Positions 32,688 through 40,562 of a stretch of DNA of 64,000 nucleotides are shown here, in pieces; position 1 is the first letter of the stretch; every line of letters starts with the position of its first letter. This DNA is from Paraburkholderia sp. IMGN_8. GTDB lineage: Bacteria > Pseudomonadota > Gammaproteobacteria > Burkholderiales > Burkholderiaceae. The translations under genes were made by a program, and so were the position numbers. Under the pieces are notes generated by a model. The model was given only the letters and a program-made list of their open reading frames with translations, made no database searches and was not told where the DNA came from. Location of the stretch: the NCBI RefSeq assembly GCF_038050405.1, contig NZ_CP150900.1, positions 3,100,001 to 3,164,000 on the forward strand, read 5' to 3'.

Positions 32688-35426
32688 TCAGAACTTGTAC
32701 GTTGCGCCGATCTGGGCGAAGCGGCCAATGTACGTATACAGCGATTGGTCGTAGCCGTTCTGATCCAACGTACCATTCGCAAAGATCGGATCGTACGGCG
32801 GCGTCCGGTTGAAGATGTTGTCGATGCCGCCGAAGATCGTCCAGTTCTTGAAGCCCGTGTACGTCATCATCAGGTTGAACTGGCTGTACGATCCCACTCT
32901 GGTCGGCGCCGGCACCAGATTCTGCGCGTACGGCCCCGTGAACTGCCACGTCAACGCTGCGTCGAACTTGTGGTACGTCCAGTCCAGGGTAGTGTTGCCT
33001 CTCCAGCGCGGGAAGCTGCCGCCGAACGGCTGCGTGATGGTGAAGTTGTTACCTGCACCGTTCACCGGCGATCTACCCGGGAAGCCGATCTTGAAGCTGT
33101 CCACGTAAGCCCAGTCACCCGACAGGGTAAACGTACCGACCTTCGTCGGTAGCGCCTGGCGGAACGTGCCTTCGAAACCGTTCGTGTCGAGGTAGCCGAG
33201 GTTCTGGTACGGAATGACCTTGTACAGGAGGGCGCCCGTTGCCGGGTCGGTGACCACCTGCGAAGGCGAGCCCTGGCCGATCACGTTATCGACGCGAATC
33301 TTGTACCAGTCGAAGCCGACATCGGTCGTACGGGTCGGCGACAGCTGGAAGCCGATGTTGAAGTTACGCGTGCGCTCCGCCGCCAGTTTCGGATTACCCT
33401 CCGTGATCGAGGTGTAGTTCTGGCCGGTGTTCGGGTCCACCTGGATACCCATCGTTTGCGACTTGCTGTCTTCAACGAACGTCGGCGCACGGAAGCCGCG
33501 ATTGTACGAGGTGTACATCGTGAGCGCCTGAACCGGCTGATAGCGCAGCGCGAAGCGCGGCGAGAACGCACCGCCGACATCGCTGTAGTGGTCGTAACGA
33601 CCCGACTGGCTGAACGTCAGGTTACGCACAATCGGAATGTCAATCTGGTAATACACGGCCGCCACGTTGCGCTGGCCGTTCACCGTCTGGAGATTCGGAT
33701 TGGTGACCAGGCCTTGCTGGAATTCCGCACCCGGCGTGAGTACTTCGCTCTGGTGCGTGAACTGCGCACCGAAGCCGAGACCCACGTCGCCCGCCGGCAG
33801 ATGGAAGAGTTCCGGCGTCGACAGCGTCGCGTCAACGGTATCGAGCTTCGAGATACCCAGGTTGTTCGCGTCCATGTACAGCCCGTTGAACGCGTTCGGT
33901 GTCGCCGACGGATTCGCGAAATTCAGCGTGCCGTTCTGGTAAATGTCGGTCAGTACGGTGGGGTTCAGCTGGTTCGTGTAGGTGTTAGCGACCGTGCTTT
34001 GCGAGTGGCTGATCGACGTCGCCCAATCCCATTCGCCGTTCGGCAGGTCGAACGAGCCCTTGATGCCCGTGGACGCGCGCCAGTACGTGGCATACGTCTT
34101 TTCCGCTACCGTGTTCGGGAACGCATACGTGAGCGGCGTGGCAACGCCGAACGGGTTGTACGGGTTGCTCGCCGGCACCACCGTGTTGAACGGGGAAAGC
34201 AGCTTCGTCTGCGGATTCCACACAAGTGCGGGGACCTGCGGATTGCCGACAACGTTGTTCCACAGACCGTCGTTGGTGGTGGTCGTGTTGCTGCTGATCA
34301 GGAAGTCCCCGAACGCGGTCGTCTTATCGTTGATCTTGAAGTCGGCGTGAAGCTTCGCGTTCAGACGCTCGGTCATCGGCGCGATGGACATGCCTTCCGC
34401 GGTGTTGAAGCCGCAAACCGTGCCCGCCGATCCCGCAGTCAGCGAATTGGTGGCTGCAGGACGCACCGAACCGCCGAACGGACAGTTGCTCAACGCCTGC
34501 ACGCCGCCGCCGGGCATGCTCCAGTACGACGGCGCGAGCAACGAGAGACCGCCCGGCTGGTTGGTGAAATCCTGATTGCGCGTCGAGTCGCGGTCCGCGA
34601 GCGTGAAGCCATTTGACTTGTAGTAGCTCGCGGCGGCCGTAACGTTGAAGCGATCGGAGTTGAGATCGCCGAAGCCGCCGAGCACGCCGAATTTGGTCGT
34701 GCCGGCGCCACCGCCACCGTTGATGGCGCTGCCGTAGCTGCCATCGAGTTGCAACCCCTGGAAGTTGTGCTTCGTAATGATGTTGACCACACCCGCAATG
34801 GCGTCCGAACCGTACTGCGACACGGCGCCGGTCTTCACGATTTCGATGCGGTCGATGGAGTTCAACGGCAGCGTGTTCAGGTCGAAGAAGGAGTCGACGC
34901 TGTTCGAGAAGAACGCGAACGGCGCAACGCGCTGTCCATCCACCAACACAAGCGTGTATTTTTCGCTGAGGCCGCGCAGGGCGATACCCGCGGCGCCCGC
35001 GGCAAAGTTGCCGGACTGACCTTCGCTCCAGCTATTCGCCGAGTTGGCCGAGGTCGTGCGCAGAAAATCGGCGACGGTCGTGGCGCCGCTATTCACAATG
35101 TCTTTCTGCGTAACCGTCTGCACCTGATTGAAGCCGACCTTGTCGGAGCTGCGAATCAGTGAACCGGTCACTTCGAACTTCTTCAGTTGCTGGACGCCTT
35201 TGCCAGACGGCGTCGCGGTGTTGTTGTCCGCGGACGGCGTTGCAGCGGCGCCCGATGCGGGAGCCGCTGCCGCTGCCGGCGTGCTTTCCGTTGTCGTCGC
35301 GCCCGCCGCGGTTCCTGTCGTGGCCGGCTGGCTTTGCGCAAACGCCGGTACGGCGATTGCGGCCGACAACGCCAGTTCAGCCCAGATTATTCTTTTGATG
35401 GCCAGCGCCAATGCCCTTTGTTTCAT
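32688..35426 (-). CDS. TonB-dependent outer-membrane receptor
   Basis: 912 residues. A signal peptide (about 1-30, ending AFAQS) is followed by an Ala/Thr-rich low-complexity stretch (about 32-75) and KKFEVTGSLIRS, which begins the plug. The plug (about 82-215) has NSGATTVADFLRTTSANSAN, GIALRGLSEKYTLVLVDGQR and IVKTGAVSQYGSDAIAGVVN. The remainder is the 22-strand barrel, ending with the typical aromatic terminus (ATYKF). It takes up a ligand across the outer membrane using TonB energy. No iron-type partner gene is near, and its position between a TonB-ExbBD set and yejA suggests a peptide or peptide-like ligand. The ligand itself is not visible in the sequence. Confidence 0.92.
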   Translation of the reverse strand: MKQRALALAIKRIIWAELALSAAIAVPAFAQSQPATTGTAAGATTTESTPAAAAAPASGAAATPSADNNTATPSGKGVQQLKKFEVTGSLIRSSDKVGFNQVQTVTQKDIVNSGATTVADFLRTTSANSANSWSEGQSGNFAAGAAGIALRGLSEKYTLVLVDGQRVAPFAFFSNSVDSFFDLNTLPLNSIDRIEIVKTGAVSQYGSDAIAGVVNIITKHNFQGLQLDGSYGSAINGGGGAGTTKFGVLGGFGDLNSDRFNVTAAASYYKSNGFTLADRDSTRNQDFTNQPGGLSLLAPSYWSMPGGGVQALSNCPFGGSVRPAATNSLTAGSAGTVCGFNTAEGMSIAPMTERLNAKLHADFKINDKTTAFGDFLISSNTTTTNDGLWNNVVGNPQVPALVWNPQTKLLSPFNTVVPASNPYNPFGVATPLTYAFPNTVAEKTYATYWRASTGIKGSFDLPNGEWDWATSISHSQSTVANTYTNQLNPTVLTDIYQNGTLNFANPSATPNAFNGLYMDANNLGISKLDTVDATLSTPELFHLPAGDVGLGFGAQFTHQSEVLTPGAEFQQGLVTNPNLQTVNGQRNVAAVYYQIDIPIVRNLTFSQSGRYDHYSDVGGAFSPRFALRYQPVQALTMYTSYNRGFRAPTFVEDSKSQTMGIQVDPNTGQNYTSITEGNPKLAAERTRNFNIGFQLSPTRTTDVGFDWYKIRVDNVIGQGSPSQVVTDPATGALLYKVIPYQNLGYLDTNGFEGTFRQALPTKVGTFTLSGDWAYVDSFKIGFPGRSPVNGAGNNFTITQPFGGSFPRWRGNTTLDWTYHKFDAALTWQFTGPYAQNLVPAPTRVGSYSQFNLMMTYTGFKNWTIFGGIDNIFNRTPPYDPIFANGTLDQNGYDQSLYTYIGRFAQIGATYKF

Positions 35427-35801
35427 TTTTCCCCTTCTCGCTCGTCAGTAAGGCCACAGCTGTGTGTGAAGAGAGGTCTTGTGAACCTCTCCACTCGATA
35501 TACGGCGATCTTGCGCCGCGCTCCGTTAAAGTCGCCCCGCACCTTTCTGCCTCACAACCCGGCCACGCAATGCCGGAATTGCAAATGCATCCACACAGAC
35601 AGGACACTTCAAATAACTCAATATCGGACTACTTATTTATTACAAACGAAATGCGCAGCGCTTTCTAATTGTTTTCACTTCCAATACCACGAGTGATGGA
35701 GCGAACAACGTCCTCTCACCCGATCAACCCGCAATCGAACCTTAAGCAATGCTTACAAACACCGAGAGACTGCTTTCAACGAAAGCACGGAGCAAAGACA
35801 C
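35427..35801. other. AT-rich promoter region of the receptor gene
   Basis: 375 bp without a gene, clearly more AT-rich than its surroundings. It should contain the promoter and leader of the TonB-dependent receptor (read leftward). I see no Fur box. The TCAAA-N5-TTTGA motif found near the XRE gene and tonB is not present here. Confidence 0.5.
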
Positions 35802-36377
35802 CTAAAACAATCTTGGCGTGCCCACCCACACGACCACCGCTTCTTCGCGGGCCGTATTGGCCCAGGCGTGAGGCACGGTGGACTCGTAATGCGCAGTGTC
35901 ACCTGCCTGCAATACGAACGTTGTACCTTCTAACGTGAGCGATATCTGGCCGCTCATCACATACAAAAACTCTTCCCCTGCATGCGTCGTGACTTCCGAC
36001 GGATTTTGCCCCACCGGCATCCTGACGAGAATGACTTCCAGCTTGCTGCCGACCGACAGATTCGTCAGCCGTCCAAAAAGATTCGCGGTCCCGTCAAATC
36101 CGAAATACTTCAGCTCATTCCCTCTACGCACCGACTTGTCTTCGGTCGGCGTGTCGACGAAGTACTGCACCGTGACACCTAAAGCTCGAGCAATGCCGAC
36201 TAGCGATGTAATCGAAGGCGTTGCGTGCCCCCGTTCTACCTGCGACAAAAAGGGCTTGGAAATTCCCGCAGTTGTTGCCACCTCGTCCAGCGTGCGCTTG
36301 AGCCGTTGGCGAAGCGCGCGGATTTTGCTTCCTATAGAAACTGCGACCTGTGCCTTGTTATCGAGTGGCAAAACCAT
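35802..36377 (-). CDS. XRE-family regulator with C-terminal cupin sensor domain
   Basis: 191 residues if the ATG at 36377 is used. An N-terminal HTH_3 domain (IGSKIRALRQRLKRTLDEVA, then ISKPFLSQVERGHATPSITS) is joined to a cupin domain (about 115-190) with HAGEEFLYVMSGQISLTLEG and GDTAHYESTVPHAWAN. Such regulators (PuuR/SutR-like) sense small molecules and often repress uptake or catabolic genes beside them. A start further upstream (TTG at 36401) is possible, but TTGACT-N17-TATGGT there looks like a promoter that would overlap the reading frame start, so the true start could also be downstream of 36377. It lies between the TonB operon and the receptor, making it the likely regulator of both. 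Confidence 0.88.
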   Translation of the reverse strand: MVLPLDNKAQVAVSIGSKIRALRQRLKRTLDEVATTAGISKPFLSQVERGHATPSITSLVGIARALGVTVQYFVDTPTEDKSVRRGNELKYFGFDGTANLFGRLTNLSVGSKLEVILVRMPVGQNPSEVTTHAGEEFLYVMSGQISLTLEGTTFVLQAGDTAHYESTVPHAWANTAREEAVVVWVGTPRLF

Positions 36378-36397
36378 AGCAAGACAGAATCCCGTAG

Positions 36398-36425
36398 TCA
36401 AAATTAGTTTGATAAAACCAAACTA
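36398..36425. promoter_or_regulatory. Overlapping palindromes upstream of the XRE-cupin gene
   Basis: TAGTTTG-N7-CAAACTA (36405-36425) is a perfect 7-bp inverted repeat, and TCAAA-N5-TTTGA (36398-36412) overlaps it. They sit about 20-45 bp before the regulator gene and beside its probable -35 box, as expected of an autoregulatory operator. Confidence 0.55.
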
Positions 36426-36680
36426 TGTTTCATTGAGTGCAACGTCCTCCCTAAAACTCGCTCGATATGCCTGGTTGGTTATCGCCATGAGTGACTCAAT
36501 CAATGCGATGTCCGGGAGGCTTTCACACTTGCCGCAAACCGGCCGATGGTTGCGCACGCAACCAGGCCCGGTCATTGGCGACGGCCGCCGCTCCATACGG
36601 CGAACATGCGCCTCCCGGTTCAATGTCCGGATACCCTGGATGCACTTCGCCGGATGCGACATATCAGGAACAGGCTGCCG

Positions 36681-37886
36681 TTACTTCGACGCAACCAGCA
36701 CCCACAAACGGGCGAGGTCGGCCGAACCGTCGGTGCCCTTCACCGCGCGGAAGGTTTGCACTGCACGCGCTTTTTCGCCTGCGATGTAGTACGCCTCGCC
36801 GAGATGCAGTTGCGCCTGGTCCGGGTGATCGACTCCACCCTTCGCGATCGCTGCGTCCATTGCCATGAGACCTTGCTTGGTCTGACCGGCGAAGACCTGG
36901 TTGAAGCCGACGTCGACAGGTGCGACGGGGTTCGCGGGATCGACAGGTGCGTGCGCCCGTTTCGCGGCGAGCGCCTGCAACCGCTTCTCGCGATCCGACT
37001 GCGCATCGTGACCCAGAACGCCTGACGTAAAGCCCTGATCGATGACCTGTTTGCCTTCAGCCGTGGTACCCGCCACGATCGCGAGCTGGGTCATCTCCAT
37101 GTAGTCGTCGGCGGTGGTGAGCGAGCCGATCGCACGGCGCAGCCGATACGTGTCGATATCGAGCGCCGACGAATAGCCGGGCTTGCTGCGGATCGCAGTG
37201 AACAGATCGTCCCAGTAAGACTGCTTCGGATGATAGGCGACCAGCTTTTCGAGCGTGCTGCGGTAGGTCGCGTCATCTTTCACGCGTTGCGCGCAAGTGC
37301 CGAGCAATTGCAGCTGCGATTCGTCGGGTGCGTGACCGGCACGCACTTGCGCATCGACGCTCGGCTTAAGCAGGCTCACGACATTGCCGCAATCATTTGC
37401 CAGGTAGTAGGACTGCACAAGCAAAGTCCGCATGTCGGGATCGCTGCCGCCCGATTTCAGATAGCGCTGCGCGACCTTCGCTGCCTGTGCGTAGTTTTTC
37501 TGCTGGAAGTAGATGCCTGCGAGCGCCGCGGTGGTGCGCTGCTCGTCAGCGCCGCTCAAGCGTCCGGAACCCAGCAAGGTTTCGTAGGCTTGAGCAGCTA
37601 CGCCGGATTCGCCGGCTGCCGCAGCAGCAGCGCCGCGCATCTCCTGGACCATGTAGCTTTCATAGGGCGTTTTGCCCGCCACGGCATCCGCCTGATCGAT
37701 CTTCGTCAACGCATCCTTGTACTTGTGCGCGCGATACAAATCCTGCGCGGCGTTCAGCGGCTTCGCCACATCCGGCCGCAAGGTGTCCGCGGCATGAGAC
37801 GCGACCGGCAGCACGACGAGCGCAGACAGCCCTCCGACAGCGGCCGCAATGACGGCGCGCTTGAACCGTTGATGGATCGTTAGCAT
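36681..37886 (-). CDS. Secreted/periplasmic tetratricopeptide-repeat protein of the TonB operon
   Basis: 401 residues. A signal peptide (about 1-33, ending SHAAD) precedes repeated TPR-like helices: AAQDLYRAHKYKDALTKIDQ, ALAGIYFQQKNYAQAAKVAQ, and near the end HLGEAYYIAGEKARAVQTFR. It begins 9 bp after the second exbD gene, so it belongs to the same transcript. TPR proteins of this kind accompany some TonB-ExbBD sets and may link the energy complex to the receptor, but no activity is established for this one. Confidence 0.8.
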   Translation of the reverse strand: MLTIHQRFKRAVIAAAVGGLSALVVLPVASHAADTLRPDVAKPLNAAQDLYRAHKYKDALTKIDQADAVAGKTPYESYMVQEMRGAAAAAAGESGVAAQAYETLLGSGRLSGADEQRTTAALAGIYFQQKNYAQAAKVAQRYLKSGGSDPDMRTLLVQSYYLANDCGNVVSLLKPSVDAQVRAGHAPDESQLQLLGTCAQRVKDDATYRSTLEKLVAYHPKQSYWDDLFTAIRSKPGYSSALDIDTYRLRRAIGSLTTADDYMEMTQLAIVAGTTAEGKQVIDQGFTSGVLGHDAQSDREKRLQALAAKRAHAPVDPANPVAPVDVGFNQVFAGQTKQGLMAMDAAIAKGGVDHPDQAQLHLGEAYYIAGEKARAVQTFRAVKGTDGSADLARLWVLVASK

Positions 37887-37895
37887 TCCACTTCC

Positions 37896-38327
37896 CTATT
37901 GCATGTACTGCTCGTTGCCGATCAGGCCGATTTTCGTCGCGCCCAGTCGTTGCGCGGACGCCATCACCTCCGCGACGTCTTTGTACGGCACCAGCTTGTT
38001 AGGCCGCAGATGGATTTCCGCCTGGACCGGTTCGGCCGCCACCTGGGCCAGCCTGGATTCGAGCGCCGCCCGATTCGGCACAGGCTGGCCATTCCAGGTC
38101 GTGGTGCCGTCGAAATCGATATCGATTTGCACCACTTCCGGCTGCGTGATCGGCGGCGGCGGATTGCCGACCGGCAAGTTCATCTTGATGGCATGCGTCT
38201 GGATCGGAATCGTGATGATCAACATGATCAGCAACACCAGCATTACGTCGATCAGCGGCGTGGTGTTGATATCGACCATCACATCCGGTTCAGCACTGCC
38301 ACCGCCCGAAGATACGTTCATCCCCAT
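37896..38327 (-). CDS. exbD: ExbD/TolR-like biopolymer transport protein (second copy)
   Basis: 143 residues: short cytoplasmic N-terminus (DINTTPLIDVMLVLLIMLII, with the proton-carrying Asp in the membrane helix) and a periplasmic domain ending in ASAQRLGATKIGLIGNEQYM. ExbD works with ExbB to convert proton-motive force into TonB movement. It is the second of two exbD genes; a 107-bp gap filled by a dispersed repeat separates them, unlike the tight spacing elsewhere in the operon. Confidence 0.88.
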   Translation of the reverse strand: MGMNVSSGGGSAEPDVMVDINTTPLIDVMLVLLIMLIITIPIQTHAIKMNLPVGNPPPPITQPEVVQIDIDFDGTTTWNGQPVPNRAALESRLAQVAAEPVQAEIHLRPNKLVPYKDVAEVMASAQRLGATKIGLIGNEQYMQ

Positions 38328-38337
38328 AATCGTCTCC

Positions 38338-38437
38338 TGTCGACCAGAGTTAGCGCTTTAGCTGTCGGCCAGAGTTGGCGCTTTAGCGCTTACTCTGGTC
38401 CCATGCAAAGCACTTACTCTGGTCCCATGCAAAGCTA
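38338..38437. repeat. Dispersed short palindromic repeat between two exbD genes
   Basis: Partial, tandem copies of a unit with GAGTTAGCGCTTTAGC, then GCGCTTACTCTGGTCCCATG and CAAAGC. The fullest copy forms a hairpin (AGAGTTGGCGC/GCGCTTACTCT), and the last part is duplicated. The same unit occurs twice at 50483-50577. It touches the stop codon of the first exbD gene and fills most of the gap before the next. Confidence 0.8.
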
Positions 38438-38857
38438 GCCGCCGCGCGCGGGCGGCTCAGTGATAAATGAAACCTTGGCGATACCGGCGCGCTCGCACGC
38501 GGTAATGACCCGGCCGATGAATTCATAACGGGCGCTCTGGTCACCGCGAACGTGCACCTCCGGTTGCGGCGTCATGACCGACGCGGTTTTCAGGCGTGCC
38601 AGCAGCGTAGGCGCATCGACCTGCTTCTCGTTCCAGAAGAAATCGCCGTCGCGATTGACCGCAATGACGATACTTTTGGGCGTCGTTTGCAGCGGCTGGA
38701 TCGTCTCCTTCGGCAGTTGCACCGGCACCGTATGCGTCACCACCGGAATCGTGATCAGAAAGATGATCAACAGGACCAGCATCACATCGACGAGCGGCGT
38801 GGTATTGATACTGGAGATGACCTCGTCGTTATCTTCCTGCCCAACGCTCATAGCCAT
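38435..38857 (-). CDS. exbD: ExbD-like biopolymer transport protein (first copy)
   Basis: 140 residues with the same layout as the other copy: EVISSINTTPLVDVMLVLLI with the membrane Asp, a hydrophobic helix and a periplasmic domain (VHVRGDQSARYEFIGRVITA). Two different ExbD proteins beside one ExbB is a known arrangement in Xanthomonas-type and some Burkholderia-type TonB systems. It begins 12 bp after exbB. Confidence 0.88.
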   Translation of the reverse strand: MAMSVGQEDNDEVISSINTTPLVDVMLVLLIIFLITIPVVTHTVPVQLPKETIQPLQTTPKSIVIAVNRDGDFFWNEKQVDAPTLLARLKTASVMTPQPEVHVRGDQSARYEFIGRVITACERAGIAKVSFITEPPARGG

Positions 38858-38869
38858 GACGGACTCCGC

Positions 38870-39775
38870 TTATTGGGCCAGCGATGCTTCGCGAGCGGCG
38901 GCGCGTGCCGGGCGCCGGCTGCCTGCGAGCAATACGGTGTGCAGTTGCGCGCCGAAGGCCCGAACACGCTCCATCACCGACTTGTTGCGGCGAACCAGGA
39001 AGTTATAGCCGAGCACGGCCGGCACTGCCACGGCAAGACCGATCGCGGTCATGATCAGCGCCTCGCCCACCGGACCCGCGACCTTGTCGATCGAGGCCTG
39101 GCCGGCGATACCGATTGCCGTCAGCGCGTGATAAATCCCCCAGACCGTACCGAACAGACCAACGAACGGAGCTGTCGAGCCGACCGTGCCGAGGAAAGCC
39201 AGACCGTCTTGCAGACGATTCGACACGTTGGTGATCGCGCGCTCGACCGAGGTATCGATCCACGTATTGCGGTCGACGGCTTCGAGCAACGCTTCGTCAT
39301 GATGTTCGCCTGCTTCGATGGCCGTTTCCGCGATGAAGCGGAACGGCGACGATTCGTCGAGCCGCTTCGCGCCTTCGCTCAGCGACGGCGCGGTCCACAA
39401 TTGCTCGTCGGCGCTCTTCGCACGGCGGTTCGCGCGGAACTGCTCGAAGAACTTGGTGATCATGATGTACCAGCTGCCCATCGACATGAGCACCAGCAGA
39501 ATCAGCACGAAGCGTGCAACGAAGTCACCGTTCTTCCAGAGTGCGCCGAGCCCGTACGGGTTATTGACGGTTTCGGACGTGGCCGGCGCCGGCGGCGGCA
39601 CCGCTTCGTCCGCGGCCGAGCCGGCCGTTTGCGGCGCAGCGGCGGCCGGGGCAACTGCCGACGCGGTAGCGTCGCTAGCTTGCGCATGGGCCATTTGCGG
39701 TGCAACAAAGGTATCCACCGTGGTTACGGCGATCAACATGCTTGCCGCCAATGCGGCGAGAGTACGCTTCTTCAT
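38870..39775 (-). CDS. exbB: ExbB/TolQ-type proton channel protein
   Basis: 301 residues. A signal-peptide-like N-terminus (about 1-32) and an Ala/Pro-rich periplasmic stretch (about 33-70) precede the three-helix core of MotA/TolQ/ExbB proteins: FVARFVLILLVLMSMGSWYI, then LAFLGTVGSTAPFVGLFGTV and GEALIMTAIGLAVAVPAVLG. The extra N-terminal portion is longer than in E. coli ExbB but occurs in other ExbB proteins. It energises TonB with the two ExbD proteins. Confidence 0.92.
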   Translation of the reverse strand: MKKRTLAALAASMLIAVTTVDTFVAPQMAHAQASDATASAVAPAAAAPQTAGSAADEAVPPPAPATSETVNNPYGLGALWKNGDFVARFVLILLVLMSMGSWYIMITKFFEQFRANRRAKSADEQLWTAPSLSEGAKRLDESSPFRFIAETAIEAGEHHDEALLEAVDRNTWIDTSVERAITNVSNRLQDGLAFLGTVGSTAPFVGLFGTVWGIYHALTAIGIAGQASIDKVAGPVGEALIMTAIGLAVAVPAVLGYNFLVRRNKSVMERVRAFGAQLHTVLLAGSRRPARAAAREASLAQ

Positions 39776-39851
39776 GCCTGCTCCAAGTTCATTAGTACAA
39801 CTTCTAAACTAAGACTGATAAATCGCTACCGGTACCGAACAGCCTGTGGAT

Positions 39852-40562
39852 TCAGTTCAAGTTGAACGAGAACGGAACTTGCACACGGACAGCCTGGCCT
39901 TGGGAAACGCACGTGAACTGCTTGACCGCGTTGAACGCTGCGCGATCGAGTGAGGAATCGTCCGCAGACCTGGCAACGCGTTCATTCGTAATATGGCCCT
40001 GCGCGTCGACTACGAATTCAATCAGCACATCACCCGTCACGTTGTTTTCCTGCGCTTCCTTCGGGTAACGGATCGACGAACGGATCTGATCCGAGTTCGG
40101 GCACACAACCCCTACTTCGGCGCTCACGGGCTTGGCCGGCGCGGGAGGTGCCGGCGGTGCGGGCGGCGCCACGGCAGGTGCCGACACGACCGGTGCGGCC
40201 TGGTGTGTGATGGTCGGCTGCGGCGGCGTCTGCACCTGCACTTCCGGCGGCGGCACGAACGGCGGCGGCGGCGGTGCGAACTTCGGCGGCGGCAATTGCA
40301 CGGTCGGCAATGGCGGCGGCGGAGGCGGCTTTACCGGCTCGATGATTTTCGTTTCGATGGGATGCTGGATGACCTGCACGACCTTGGTGGCGAGGCCATT
40401 GATGAGCGCGTAGATCAACACGATGTGCAGGAGCAGAACGACTGCGATACCGCCGAAGCGGCGTACGGGGTTTTGCTGCTTACGCCCAAACTCGCGCGGG
40501 CGTCCTGGCCTCTCCATCCTGGCCACTGCTGCCGGAAATTGCCCTTCAACTTTCGTACCCAC
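39852..40562 (-). CDS. tonB: TonB energy-transducing protein
   Basis: 236 residues from a GTG at 40562, chosen because GGAGGAG lies 5 bases upstream; the longer frame to 40622 lacks such a site. One membrane helix (about 37-55, GGIAVVLLLHIVLIYALING) is followed by a Pro-rich periplasmic spacer (KPPPPPPLPTVQLPPP and more) and a C-terminal TonB domain (IRYPKEAQENNVTGDVLIEF, VDAQGHITNERVARS, FNAVKQFTC). It carries energy from ExbBD to outer-membrane receptors, presumably the one at 32688-35426. First gene of the tonB-exbB-exbD-exbD-TPR operon. Confidence 0.92.
   Translation of the reverse strand: MGTKVEGQFPAAVARMERPGRPREFGRKQQNPVRRFGGIAVVLLLHIVLIYALINGLATKVVQVIQHPIETKIIEPVKPPPPPPLPTVQLPPPKFAPPPPPFVPPPEVQVQTPPQPTITHQAAPVVSAPAVAPPAPPAPPAPAKPVSAEVGVVCPNSDQIRSSIRYPKEAQENNVTGDVLIEFVVDAQGHITNERVARSADDSSLDRAAFNAVKQFTCVSQGQAVRVQVPFSFNLN

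Noticed and set aside
35427..35801. Possible Fur box in front of the TonB-dependent receptor
   Set aside because: No GATAATGATwATCATTATC-like 19-mer was found; iron control is not supported by sequence.
36423..36662. 79-codon minus-strand frame between the XRE gene and the TPR gene
   Set aside because: No ribosome-binding site and no recognisable pattern; likely chance.
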